A stretch of DNA of 64,000 nt from Phytophthora sp. 'mugwort' (Eukaryota > Oomycota > Peronosporomycetes > Peronosporales > Peronosporaceae): positions 3,899,001-3,963,000 of the forward strand of contig JAUCEF010000013.1 of the NCBI GenBank assembly GCA_033558025.1. The letters are read 5' to 3'. The first letter of the stretch is position 1. Each line of letters begins with the position of its first letter. The notes under the pieces are model-generated. The model saw only the letters and a list, made by a program, of their open reading frames with translations, had not been told where the DNA came from and ran no database searches. A program made the translations under genes and the position numbers. Below are positions 23,641-35,928 of this stretch, one piece after another.

Positions 23641-23964
23641 GAGGGGCATTGAATGCTAATAGTATCTTCTCCAGCTTGATTGAATTCATTCTTCAAAATT
23701 CTTTTTCTGCTAACGTTGTCACAGACCAAGCTAGTCGAAACAACCTATATACAAAATGCTATCCTGTAATATCCAGCAACCGTCCGGTAAATTCCGCCCA
23801 AGAGTAATTCTTTGACGAAATATTTGTACAAAACCTATCGGCCCATTTCGGATCAAAACCGGTTAATAGTACTATCAGTTTGTTTTATGCACTTGCTGAG
23901 AACAACAGACACAAGCATTCCGCAGGCGGGTGCCTTGATGGGAACAGAGCTGCTGTAGATCCCA

Positions 23965-26900
23965 ATGGACGTCGCTAGAACCATGGCGCAGCAGCACGCG
24001 GACGAGGACGAGGAGCACAAGATGCGCATCGACGTCGTGGTGCGCGTGGGGGATGCATCAACGGGCGCCGCGCATGCGGTGGCGCTAGCTTCGGCCAAGT
24101 ACGTAAATCGTCCTTCTTGGGTTAAAAACTTAAAAAACTGTGCGCGGCGACGCTAATTTGCCGTGCACGCGCTCGTAAAAATTTTCACCTGCCCGTACAA
24201 ACACCTGCATCTGCGTCTACCCTAATAGTGTTGCGGTCGAGGAGCTGCGCGAGGAACTGGAGCGGCTCAGCGGCGTCCCGGTAGCTGACCAGATTCTGCT
24301 CTGCGGTCCACCCTTTGCGCGGCTGGATCCACGCCGCGCCGTCGAGTACTACGGATTGCCAGCGGTGACCGGCAATGTATTGAGTTTGTTTAATCCATAT
24401 ATACGAGAGGTGCTCATAGAGATTGGGCTGCTACACAGGAGGACAAGGAGGTGTTTTTGTACGACCGCCGACTGCTGTCACAAGAGGTGGCCACGCCTCC
24501 ACCCACCGCGGCAACTTTAGCTCCAGTCTACGTCAAGTGTACGATGATTTTCTGGTATTTGCTGTATTTTCTTCGTGCATTATGCTGACGTTTTGTTTGT
24601 TGATTGTTGCTTGCAGTGCCGTCCGAACCGGTGGCTTCGTCGGAAGGCTCGAAGACACTGAGCGAGAGTTCGCATCCAATGATGCGCGCGCTGGTGGAAT
24701 ACGAGGGCTACTTCCAGTTACAGGTTAGCCAGAGCGAGGTGTTGGAGAGCGGCACCCGCGCCAATATTACTGCCAGTGAGCGCGGTGCGAAGGAACTGCA
24801 GGTCCAAGAGCGAGCTATCGCCGCAGCGGTTGCAAATTTGGATTTATTCAAGACGTCGATGATAAAGCATTTTGCCCCGTTCTGGGCGGACTTTCAGGCT
24901 ACAAGCGACAAGCATGAACGGTTGCTGACCCAATTTGATAGTTACCTCGAGGCACTGGCTACAGTGGAGCTTCATTCAGCATTGGCCACAGAAGAGCGAA
25001 AGACTCTATTGGACTGTATCCCTGTCGAGAAGGAGCGTGAATGGGCAGCTCAATGCGAGCAGTCGCACACCCATGTACGAGGACAAGTCTTGAAACTGCA
25101 ACAGGTTCACGATGAAATCTGCAAGGAAGTTACAGACATGTTGGCTGGACGCGCTGAAGTCTGTCGGGAGTACAACGAAGCAAATGCTGAACTGGAACAG
25201 ATGAAAGCTTTGGGGAGCAAGCAAAGGAACATTACGAGTACCTTGCGTGATAATCTACAGTATGTGCTCAGCAGCATTGAGGAGACGTCAACAATAGCAA
25301 GCGGAAGTAATCCTATGCAGGCATCCACAAATGCTCTAGACGTTTGCCGACGCATTGATGAGCTATACCAAGGCCAGCAAAATATGGTAAGGTTCTTTAG
25401 TGTTGGTTGGGAACAGCTCGTTATACGGTATGAAGCTAACACAATTTGCTACTATACAGGTCCCTGACGCACAGAAGCTGGTTGAAGATATTGTGGCCCA
25501 CGTGAACAAGATTGCAGCTAAAAAGGCCACGACGTTTGAACGAGTGCATTCAACCCTACGCCAAATCTCGATCTCACAGTCAAAAATCCGCGATTTTGAG
25601 AACTCGTTGGCGGTTTTTCGTGAGGCACTGGCTGCTCAGAAGAAACACTTCTACGAACTAGAACATCTGGATAAATTACCAGGTAATACTTGTTCGAAAG
25701 TGTAGAAGCGAATATTGTGGGGCTGTTTTCTGAAGCTGACTTGTTCCGCTGTGCGATAGAATCATATGCGGCTTGTTTGAAGGAGATCTCTAGGCGACTT
25801 AAGTATGGTCGCATGTTTTCGGATCGTATTCAGTCAATGGCTGAGGAACTTGCCCAGCTGCGTGAAGATGAGGTGCGCACGATTCGATTAGTACTGCTGA
25901 TGGTGCTTGTTGCTTACCTTTGGTTACGTTCTTTCTCGAAGGTTCAACATCGTGAAGAGTTTTTGCGCAGCTTTGGTCAGCATCTTCCGCGCGATTTCGT
26001 TTCAGGACTTGCGGAAAAACCATCTCATTGTGAGTTTCGCATGCGTCCGTTTGACCAAAGCCTTCCTTTAATTGAAGACGAGGACGATCAAGATTTCGAC
26101 CCGTATGAAGAAGACAAGGAGCGTTTACCTTCGGACGAGTTTGTTGATTGCGAGGACCATGGAAGCTTTACTGAATCGGCCAACAACGTGGAACTTCTCC
26201 AGAAACGCTGTAAGGAACTGGAAGCTCGAGTGTCGGAGCTCACAGCTGATTTGGAACAGTCAAAGAAAAACTTGTACTACGATGGGTCTGGAAGCGACTC
26301 GATTTCTCGTTCCGATTTATCCAAGACTAGCGTACGTGAGGGAGATAGTTCATCGGAGTTCCCGTTGGTGCTAGCATTGGCAGCAGCGGCAGGTGGCATG
26401 ACTAGCTCTTCGGAAGCTGATCGATCTAACATTCTTGATCAAGAACTAGCCACTGTGAGGCGGAACATCGGTAAGAATATTGAGATGAAACGTGTGATTT
26501 ATTTAGTCGATTCTAAACTCTCGAGTTTGTTTGTTTTGATCTTTAGGATCAGCTGTTGACAACAAGGACGCGACCATTGCTAAGCTGGAGGTGCGCAGTG
26601 GATGGCCAATATTTATTGAAGTCGACGCGGGCTAATTACTGTGTGATCTGGGTTTTTGGATTATCTAGAGTGAAAACCAGCAATTCTTGCTGAACGCGGC
26701 GGCCTTCGAAGAATATCCTTTCAACCTGTTGAAGTGCATATGCCTGTAATTGTGGAGCGGTTTAGTCAGTTGATAGCCTTGGTTTTCTTAACCGTGAATT
26801 TGATGCTTTACGGAGATTCAGGAGCGGTCAAAGCGCGAGAAGCAGCTGAAGGAGAATCAATCCAAACTCCAACAGGCGATTAAGGACCTGAGTAGCAGTG

Positions 26901-27594
26901 TTCGCTCACAGCGAACATCACTGGTTAGGCTACTAAAGCTTCTTCAGCTTCCTATGGAACCACAAACCGTCGAAGATGAAGCTGTGGATGCGTTCGTAAA
27001 CGCCAACTTCGATGCCGTCGAAAGGCGTGTGAAGGAGCTACTGGCCAGCGCTGAATCAGAAGCGGTAGGAGAAAATTGTTTATTCGTACCAACTAACTCG
27101 GCCAATTCCTTTACTCAAATCATGTTGTATCTATCACCAGATGCTGCAGTCGGAGCTGGATCAGCGGCGGTCCGAGCTCCGCTTGATGGAGTCCGAACAG
27201 GACGTCAACGACTCGTTCAAGATTTCTTTCCGAAGCTTTAGTGTGAACGACCTGGCGTTATTCTTGCCGACGTCGGCGCCCGGAAGCGACGCGCAACGAG
27301 TGTATCTAGCTTTCCACCTCGGCTGTCCGCACCGCTTCCTCTCGGAGGAATCCATCTCTTCATTCAGCAACGACGGACAAAGGTGCGATACTACAAGTAC
27401 CCGCTACCACTTCTTCTCGCTTGCTAACGTGTTCTACTACATTGGTCGACTTTATTGACAGATACCCGGACTATGTAGTGGGCCGCATCGTGCTGATCGA
27501 CAAGCAGACCGCGACGGAGAGCCACAACCCGTACGCACTGCACCTCGGGACCACGTTCTACGTCCTGACGGTCGCAAGCCTTCATGAAAGTTAA
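23965..27594 (+). CDS. ATG11: ATG11/FIP200-type autophagy scaffold protein
   Basis: Scaffold of the Atg1/ULK kinase complex, which binds cargo receptors and starts autophagosome formation. Exons: 23965-24098, 24229-24364, 24439-24538, 24617-25386, 25460-25682, 25736-25872, 25942-26470, 26547-26590, 26822-27064, 27141-27382, 27462-27594; about 896 aa. The N-terminus has a ubiquitin-like fold start (VVVRVGDAS, then VAVEELREELERLSGVP) and KEVFLYDRRLLS. Long coiled coils follow, with EHLDKLP and YAACLKEISRR as in the family. The C-terminal claw domain is clear: SFSVNDLALFLPT, YLAFHLGCPHRFL, YVVGRIVLIDKQ, NPYALHLGTTFYVLTV. Uncertain points: the 53-bp intron at 25683-25735, a 69-bp stop-free intron at 25873-25941 that could be retained, and a possible small exon starting near 26669 (SENQQFLLNAAAF) that I could not join in frame. 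A second ATG at 23983 has better context and would shorten the protein by six residues. Confidence 0.88.
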
Positions 27595-27842
27595 GGTGCA
27601 TCCACACACACACACATATCATCAAACCTAGTCAAGTCCTTGCCGCATAACGTGAATGAAATGTTCGGCGGTGAAGACGAACGGTCCTGTTCAGCTTGGA
27701 CCTTCCTGCAGAGCCAGCGTGTACACTTCGACCTCTAATATTTTATCGTTTATTTTTCTGCACCACCGAAATTATAACACTTTCCAAAGTCTCACCTCAA
27801 AGAGTACAGTAGGTCCCAACAATACGAGTCCCTCCTTCCGTC

Positions 27843-28407
27843 ATGAGTGCCAAGCAGACGCCCCCCGCCGAGCCCACGACCGCCAAGCGCGCCGCCGAGC
27901 AGTTCGACCACGAGTTCCAGCGCTATACGACCAAGCAGGTGGGCGGAGCCAGCCCGCATTCTTGTAAATGACAACGTAAAATACTAATGTATTATTCATT
28001 GTGGTCTATAGTCCGGCAAGAGCGCGCGTGCTGTGGCCATGGCTCGCGCCGAGCTGGCCAAGTACAACGCGTTGGTGTTCCAGGACAAGAAGTTGGAGGA
28101 GGCCGGCGTGAAGAAGGGCCGGATGTCCCCCGAACTTCGTGAGGTGTATGAGAAGAAGATAAAAAACCTGGAGGAGGCGCTGGACGCGTTCCACGTCTCC
28201 GTGGCCGGCTACAACCGCACCAAGGCCATCTTGAGCTTCGTGCTGCTCGTGTCATTTGCGCTCATGATGTTCTTCCAGCCCTGGGCCAAGCACTTTGACA
28301 ACCCGAAGGACCTGACGTACGACGAGTACGCGGCGCTCGAGGAAGAGCCGACGACGGAGACGCTCAAGGAGACGGCGGCAGCTGCCGGCCTCAGCGACGA
28401 GCTGTAA
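27843..28407 (+). CDS. Small single-pass membrane protein, unknown function
   Basis: Exons 27843-27938 and 28012-28407 join in frame across a 73-bp intron (GTGGGC donor, TATAG acceptor) to give 163 aa. The protein is mostly helical and charged. A likely coiled coil lies in the middle (LREVYEKKIKNLEEALDAF), followed by one membrane segment, ILSFVLLVSFALMMFF, and an acidic tail. There is no N-terminal signal peptide, so the topology is probably N-terminus cytosolic. It starts about 250 bp after ATG11 on the same strand and ends 191 bp before the convergent GPCR-phosphatase gene. No family is recognised. Codon usage is GC-rich like other host genes, which supports a real gene. Confidence 0.8.
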
Positions 28408-28598
28408 CCGGCTAGTTGCCATCTCCGCCCCCTCTTCTCCCCTTTATAGACGCACTACTAGACTTTGCAGCACAAGTTTCAGCGCTTTAATGATTCTCGC
28501 AGGTTGTATGAGATCGATTGACATTGAATTCATTGACTACGTCACCAGAACGATGTGCCAGCATCGTCTATAATAATTAACTCACTCTCGTTTGTACG

Positions 28599-31500
28599 TT
28601 ACGCGCCACTAGCGCGCTGTAAGAGCTGCAGACTCACAGAGCCCGACATTGTGCCCGTGTGTCGCCCGCCATCGGCGAGTTCCACGACAAAATTCTTCAG
28701 CTTCTGGATCCCGTCGGGCAGTTCGTCGCTGTCGTCGTTTGAAGCCTGCGGGATGCAGATCACGCCCTGACCGAAGCACGGACCTTGAGTGCCGGCGTGA
28801 ACCTTGATCGCCACGTGCATGTTACCAGTTGGACGCGCGAACGTGGCGTGGGTGATACCGTCGCGCACGAAGTCTGCCCACTTGACGTGAGCCACGTTGG
28901 TCTTGCATAAAAGACGATCCGTATTCTCCAGATACACGCCACCGCTCATCGAGTCCGCGAGCTCCAGCAGCTTGCGCTGCGCCGAAAAGATATCTTCTGA
29001 CGGCAGCGGGAAGACGATGGTCACCATCACTTGATGTCCGTGACGATCATAGCTCGAAAAACGTTGGTCAAGGTTGATTGAGTTGCCGAACGAAGGGAGA
29101 GGGAAGTCGGTCTCGGTATCCGGTTGCCACGAAATGGTGCTAAACTCTAATCGTAGCTGACACTCGAGCACACCGCTGACGTCCTGCATTCGCTGAAGCT
29201 TTTTGGTCGCGAGTTCCGTCTCAATCGGCATAAAATCGCGATTCACAAGAGCTTGGAACACGGCGAGCACAGGCTTGTGATCTGAGCAACTGACTTCTTC
29301 ACACGACGCATACAGAGCACATCGCAGACGGTGGCGCATATCTGGCTGGGAGAAAAACAAGATCCGGTCGGTGTACGACGGGACTCGCATGCCATGGCCT
29401 TCCACGGCAGTTGTATAGCATTCCGTTAGCTCCTCCACAGGCCAGTCATCCGCGTCGAAGTTTAATGCTGTCCCACGTACGCGTCGGAACGTAGGCGGGA
29501 ACGCAATCTTAGCCTCACGGAAGCCATAAAAAATCTGTCCGTCCCGCAGACCTGTGCGCAGCTCGTCGTGTGCTAACAAGTCGTCCCATACGAACTGGTC
29601 GTCGTCCACGAGCTCGCAATCTGCTGAATACCGAACACTGTTGCTGCTCCCATTCGATGACGCAACCATCGACGAGGTGCTTTTGACGCTGCGCTCCAAC
29701 ATGCTGACGTCGAGGTCGTTGCTGTCCCTGTCACTACTGACACCTAGAGAGCTGCCGAGCCCGAACGAGTTGCTGAAACCGCGACTTGCCATGGGGCTCC
29801 AGCGTTTGCCCAGAAGCCCGCGTCGCAAACTGTGATTCCTGTTATGTGGTGCGGGCTTTGCAGTCTCGCACTGCCGTACTTTCGATACTAGCTCCAGAAT
29901 AGTCTCTGCGCTCGCGTCTCGCTGTGTCAACCTGTAATTGAGGTCGCCTAGAACGAAGCTGTGGTGATGCACATGGGGAAACTCAAAGCCCACGTCCTCA
30001 AGGTTTAGATGCAGTTCCTTGAGAATATCCTGCGAATCACGATTCCGTCGCCGCACTTTTGACTTTCCCTATAGCAACAAAAACACACCAGTACGTCAGC
30101 ACGTGGGAACACGCAGTCGGAGTTATGGCCAGCAACCACTATACCTTGGGATCTGAGGACAAATGGCACGCGACAAACGCGAACGAGGTATCATAATACC
30201 GGAATGCGAAGCCTACAGCGCCTTTGTTGGATGCGCGACCCAAGACGAGTGATTTCCCCACGTTGACTTCTTGTTGCACTACGGGCGGCATATAGAAGGC
30301 ACCGCTGTCCACATCCGAGGACCTGATGAACACGGTGATGGCGATGTGGCCATGATAACCCAACGACGTGTTCTTGCTGCCAATCTCGCGGTTGAACTGG
30401 TGAAATTTCGATGCTCGGCGGGCTGGTCCACTTGTTGCTGGTCGTGGACGTCCACCCTCGAGGTGGTGGCGAATTAAGCTTCGAGTGTTTGCCAGGTGTA
30501 GACACTCCTGTAGTCCAATGACGTAAATATCATGTCCAAGCGGGATCCATTTGTCTAGCTGAGCCGGTGTAAGTCTAGCCTCCCCCATGTTGAATGTCGA
30601 TACAAAGATGTTGGCAGGTTTACGGTAGTGCTTGACGAGGCTGAGATCGGTGCCTGTGTCCGTAGTAGGGAAACAGGGCGACGTCATGACCTTGAGCACT
30701 GGGGAGATCGACGGCTTGCACGAGATTATCCTGTAGAGCTTGGTAAGAAGTCCTCCGTAGATAATGGCGGTCGTCAAGCCCTGAGTACACACTGTGACCT
30801 GCATCAAAAGCGCCACTCCGAACCTCGCCGAGCCCAACTCATTGTCGAATACTACAGAGCAGTCACCAATAACGTTACCACAGATGTAGAAAACACTTTT
30901 AACCTAAAGGGGATTGGAACTCACATCTGAAGACGGTGCTGGGCGTCCAAAGCACGATGAACGCTCCGATGTAGATCCGCAGCTTGGACGTGATCAGCGC
31001 CCAGGATTCCTGCGCGTCCAAGTTGGCGTCCTGGAAGTCGCGTGAGATGCGATTGTGCGTGATCCAGAGGATCACACTAATATAGAGAATGGCCACCACG
31101 ACAAAGAGGTAGAAGGTCCAGAATTGCTTGGAGCGGGACTCGACCCAGCAGTAGAACGTGGCGTCTCCGAAGAGTCGGGCCGCATACAGCGCGACGCTAC
31201 ACGCCACAGCGGGTACGATCACTAGCAACACGTAGAGTTTAAACCTGCTCTTGAGCCTCGCCTCGCTGTCCCTATGCACGATCTTCCTGTACAAGCAATG
31301 AGCGATGGCGGCGTTCCAGAAGACGCTCATGAGCCCGAATAAGTGCAGCGCAAAGGCCTGCACGTTGCAGGACGCACTGATGTCCGTCGTGGACCTCGAC
31401 CTTAACGGGCTATGGAACATCTTGGGGACTGAGAGCCCGGCATCGAACACTGAGAGCACCACCACCATCTTTTGCACCATGGAGACGCCGCTGTGAAGCC

Positions 31501-31660
31501 GCGCGGACACGTAGTGGTGTCGGATGATGTACAGGCAGCCAGCAAGCGACAGCGCGCAGCAGCACAGGATCATGGTGTGCAGCACGTCCAGCTGCGACGT
31601 CGTGAGCCCCGAGTGCTCGCGCGCTGCATCCTGCAGCGCCCGGAGCGCCCTGTTGCTCAT
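28599..31660 (-). CDS. GPCR-inositol polyphosphate 5-phosphatase fusion (GPCR-bigram)
   Basis: A seven-helix receptor fused to a phosphoinositide 5-phosphatase, probably coupling an extracellular or membrane cue to PI(4,5)P2 or PI(3,4,5)P3 turnover. Exons (minus): 31660-30925, 30851-30145, 30068-28599, giving 970 aa; introns of 73 and 76 bp keep frame. The receptor half (about 1-290) has seven hydrophobic helices, e.g. MILCCCALSLAGCLYII and FWTFYLFVVVAILYISVIL; the last crosses the first intron. The phosphatase has all family boxes: STFNMGEA, DIYVIGLQE, ASNKGAVGFAF, FVACHLSSD, FVLGDLNYRL, VPSYTDRILF and CSDHKPV. A Ser-rich insert sits between the NYRL and DRIL boxes, and a C2-like beta-rich region ends the protein. 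Oomycetes are known to have GPCR-bigrams including GPCR-INPP types. The TTG-led extension upstream of the ATG at 31660 was not used. Confidence 0.93.
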
Positions 31661-32378
31661 GTGGTCACGGACCGCAGCGTTAACGGAGCCCGTCGGCAAT
31701 CGGTCGCGTACTCAGCCACCTGATTCTGATGTGGACTTTGCTGTACGAGCTAATGCCACTGGAGACTCGGAAGCCCGATGGACTCGGTCGGAGCTGTGGG
31801 CCGAACTGTGCCTGAATGGCTGAACCTTGTGGACGCATGAGCGTCGCCGAAATGCGGCTATTGATCTCCTAAGACGTCTGGTAAAGGGGATACAATTTTG
31901 ACAGACGCAGAGAGGGTAGCGTAGGAGATATGGAGCAAGGTGCGACACGACGACGTCTGCTTGCCCGGCCCATCTGCGTCTGCTAGACTAAGGTTTCAGA
32001 AGAGATACATAGGTGGGACTCGGAGGATTCACTCGGCCGTCCTGGCAGCCTGCAGCACCGCACTACGGTTCAGTGAGCCGTTCACGGCAGGAGCAGCTCC
32101 ATGGCTCCCATGTAATAAAGGCTTTTGGCACGCCATAGCATTGGAGACTATGTGGTGCTGTATGTAATCGGCCAGTGGCCGATCGAAACGCCATGAGAGT
32201 CCAATGTTGGGACACGGAGCGTGTCAAAACGTTGCAACGGTTGACGATTCTCTCGCTGCAACCACCGATGCAGTCACGCTCCGACTCTGCCTTGACATGG
32301 TGTGTATCCCTAAAGTAACTCTTGGGGTTACACATATGTACCCTTAAAAGCGTGCGTACCCCGCATTCTAATTCTACG
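31661..32378. other. Shared promoter region between divergent genes
   Basis: 718 bp separate the start codons of the GPCR-phosphatase (minus) and the first MscS channel (plus). Both promoters must lie here. Small ORFs overlap without domain content. No core-promoter motif could be assigned with confidence. Confidence 0.55.
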
Positions 32379-33933
32379 ATGATCCCGTTCATCTTCTGGC
32401 GCGTCGGGCTGGCGCTGTTGGCTGTGCTGGCCGCCTTCTTCCTCTCCCGACCGATCGTCGAAATGGTTCTCAACACTATCCGCTCACGTCTTGATAAGCG
32501 CGTGCGGTGCGTGCCCCAACGTCTTGAAATACTTAGAAAAACAGTCAAGAATAACTAGCTCACTAAATGGTTATTATTTGTATTCTTTTTTATTACCAAG
32601 ATGGATAGCAGACGTACAACACTACATGCTGACGCACCTGTGGTGGTTCCTGTTCCTGATCCTGGTGCGTGATGTGGTGGCGCGGTACATTCTGGACCTG
32701 GGCAGCGAGAAGGACGAAGTGATGCAGTACCTGGGCTACCTCGTGGCCATCCCGCTCGTGCTCGGCACCTTCGCCATGCGCAAAGTCGTCACTAATGTAC
32801 GCGGCTTTAAAGTTTGTTGATGCTACGTAGTTGAAAATTCACCCCTGGGGCTTTATTTTGTGTAGCTCTTCGTGCGCTACTTCAAATGGGACCGCTACTC
32901 GTCGGACTACGACGCGCGGATCTTCGTCATCACCGAGTCCATCAAATTCGTGTGTGTCGTGTTCATCCTGATCGAGATTTTCTACATTTTCTTCCTCTCC
33001 AACTCGTTCATGCGGTTCCTGCTCGTCGTGGGGTTTCTGAGCGTTGAACTAGTCGCAGTTCTCTCGGGCTTCACACTGGTGAGTATAGCTTCGTATATGT
33101 CCTTGGGCGAGAGCTGAGCAAACGAAAAACGTTGTGTTTTATGCTTCGTAGTTGAAAAATGTGGCAACGGGGCTTTTCCTCATCTTTGCAGAGCCCTTCC
33201 GAACGGGTAGCGAGGTCAAAGTGCGTCACATGCTGGGGTTTATCGAACGGGTGTCGCTTGCGAGGACGACCATGCGCCGTACAGACGGATCACGGATATT
33301 TGTGCCGAACGGCATCTTTGCTGACAATTACCAGACCAGCGGCAACGCGATAGATGCTCACACACACTCACTCATGCTGCGCCTACATCCTGCTACGCCT
33401 GCTCAAAAGATAAAAAATCTAGTGCATGAACTGCAGGCCGTCCTGCCAGCGTATGCTCTAACGACTGAAGCACTTGCTGCGCTACGGAGAGACCAACGTG
33501 AGGCTTTCGCCCACAGGTCGAGCAGTGCTAGCAGCTACAGTACCAGTGCGGGGAACGACGACAGCATTTTGGGTGACCGAAATCAATCGAATACAAGCAG
33601 CGATGCTAACACTGGCACACCACGTACGCGTGGTAGGTCAAGTGCGACCTCCAGTGCGTTCGATGCAACTGGCCGACCGATTGTACCGCCCCCGCCGCCC
33701 GTGCGTGTTGAGCTGCGTGCGATGTTTAAGCTAAAAGTGATTGTCCTATTGGATCGCGAGCGCTTCAACTCGCTTGAGGCGGCGAAAACGAATGTGAGTC
33801 GCTCTGTGATGACAACTTTGCGCTCTTTGACGTCGCATACTAACCATATTATTTGATGCGTTCTAAGGTGAACCTCGCCATCATTGACACGATCCAGCGG
33901 CTTGGTGTCAATGCGCAGCAAACAGCCCGCTGA
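32379..33933 (+). CDS. MscS-family mechanosensitive channel A
   Basis: Predicted small-conductance mechanosensitive ion channel that releases osmolytes when the membrane is stretched. Exons: 32379-32506, 32601-32796, 32866-33078, 33152-33793, 33868-33933; 414 aa, all joins in frame. Five or so hydrophobic helices precede the MscS pore and beta region: LKNVATGLFLIFAEPFRTGS, followed by a beta barrel with RRTDGSRIFVPNGIFADNYQ (matching the conserved xPNxx turn). A Ser/Thr-rich insert with a poly-Pro stretch (VPPPPPV) interrupts the cytoplasmic domain at about 300-360. The first exon is a short signal-anchor-like helix. It faces channel B tail to tail with 112 bp between stops. Organelle or plasma-membrane location cannot be told. 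Confidence 0.85.
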
Positions 33934-34045
33934 ATGCATCGTGAACGATAATTTATACAAGTACTACGCCAACCTGTGGGGAACATCCATGGACACACGT
34001 GTTTATGCAATTGGCGAACATGTTTTTTGGATTACGGTACGTAGT

Positions 34046-35739
34046 TTACACCAGGTCGGCGCGGCCTTCATGAGGTCGACGATGCCGCAACACATTGCCA
34101 TCACTGAAAATACGCCGCCCAAGTGGCTCGCTTGCTGGCGGTGCTCGTCTCTGTCGGCGATTCCTCGACAACTTAGGAAGCGGTGTCGGGCTAAAGCTCG
34201 AATGCCGCTCGTTTAAATCTGGTTCTTCAGTTCCAACAGCAGACGGAAGAGCGGTAGCTCGAGGTCCAGTCCAGTCCTTTTCTTCTCCGTGTAAAGTAAG
34301 CTTGAGCTTCGTCATCAGCTCCGTAATCTGGAGAACGATCTAAAACATGCCCACACAAGTAAGCTTTTAAATCACATAAGAAATTTATATCTACCAGCAA
34401 GTAGCACAAACCTCAGTTTTCTCGCCCAAAAGTCCCTTTATGTGCCGCTCCTGGGAATAGTAGACAACATGTACAAGGTATGGCGCTTCAATGCTGATCC
34501 AGAAGCGCCCAGGCGGCTGCGTTGCTTCCATCGCAAGCTGTTTGCTGCGCTCGTACACGTTCATTACATCCCAACCGCCTTGCGGCTTTTCGAGTCCCAG
34601 GACGTCACCCTTGGTATTCGTGCAGCAGTCAACCATGTGCTGCGTCAGGTAGTTATCCAGTTCTTGAATGAAAACTCGCAGGGCTGTCACGGGTGTCGAG
34701 TGACTCAGATGCACTGGGATGACGCAGCGTCTGTCCAGACTCTTGCTCTGCACAGTCACCGAGTTCTCCAACATAATACTGTTGGGAATATAGGCCAACC
34801 CTTTGTCATACTGACGCAGAGAAAACCCTTGCAAAAACAACCGCTCCACTACCCCTTCGTGACCCTGAAATGACACATGAAGCCCGCTCTTGATCTGCTC
34901 ATCCTGCAGGGTCATCAACCCGCCCATAATATTTTTTAACTACAATGGCATCACGACTATCAGTTCCAAAAATTCCAGAAAAGCGTATTACCTCATCAGC
35001 TACTTACCCAAGAATGGGCACCAAACACGAACACGAACTCGACCATGATCACCGCCACTGTCGACACCTGGCCCGACTCAAAGTCCGTGAACCGCCCGAT
35101 CTCATCAATAATACACGTCGATACAACCGCTGCTACCAATAAAATTTTAATCACCTGTAAACAAAAAAGAAAATAGAAAACACAAACCAAAAGAAAACTA
35201 AGCAAACCCTCAAAACTACCGCTTCTACTACAGACCCAACGAACCCCAATGCCCTCCGTAATGATCATCACTCTACTGTAGTCATCGTCATCTTTTGACA
35301 CTGCTCGGCTCCAGCCCTGGACGCGGATAATACCCCACGCGACGTAGTTGCAGAAGCAGATGACGACCCACACGAGCGGGGGGCCAAGTAGTAGAGTGAT
35401 GATGCTCTGTAGAGTACCCGAGTCCATGTTTAGGAGATTCTCCAGGTCCATCACGTAGGCCGAGATCCAAGCAAGTAGAAAGAAAACCACCCAGGAGAGC
35501 GGTCGCAACAGCATCTTCTCGAACTCCCGCAGCCAGGCGAAGAGTGCTGGTAGAATGCGGCGGGCCACGTGCAGGGAGAACCGCACTACTTCAACACGTA
35601 GAATGTAGGACGCCGCGAGGAGGGCGAGCCCCAAGAACACCCGCCATTGGTCGCTCGAAGACGTGGGGGCCACCGGAGCGATCGTGATGGCCACGGGCTG
35701 CTCCACCAGCGACGTGTTGGCAACGCTGCTGTTGCTCAT
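34046..35739 (-). CDS. MscS-family mechanosensitive channel B
   Basis: Paralogue of channel A on the other strand. Exons (minus): 35739-35245, 35154-35008, 34939-34412, 34339-34046; 487 aa. An N-terminal Ser/Ala/Pro stretch precedes helices such as WVVFFLLAWISAYVMDL and LLGPPLVWVVICFCNYVAW. The pore region reads LKNIMGGLMTLQDEQIKSG, and GLAYIPNSIMLENSV corresponds to the PN turn of the beta domain. The intron at 35155-35244 is 90 bp, has no stop and is in frame; splicing is favoured because it removes a pyrimidine-tract-coded Phe/Leu run not present in channel A. The last exon encodes a basic, disordered tail. Introns sit at positions equivalent to those of channel A around the LKN motif, which supports gene duplication. 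Confidence 0.83.
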
Positions 35740-35928
35740 AGGAGGTATGTACTGGAATGATAAGGACGTTTGAAGTAAGTTTTATGAAATTTGCTACTCT
35801 TTAACTTCTACATTACAACGTCTTCCTACCGGTACTGCTACAAATTGATAGGACTCCCAAAATCTGGTCACATTTTTGCCTATTTCTCCAGTGAATTAGA
35901 ATCTATTTAGATATGCTTTTATACTACA

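Noticed and set aside
25683..25705. 23-bp intron in ATG11
   Set aside because: Too short to splice; a 53-bp intron ending at 25735 keeps frame and gives a family-like junction.
31661..31699. TTG-initiated 13-residue extension of the GPCR-phosphatase
   Set aside because: A normal ATG at 31660 lies just before the first membrane helix, and upstream sequence reaches a stop at once.
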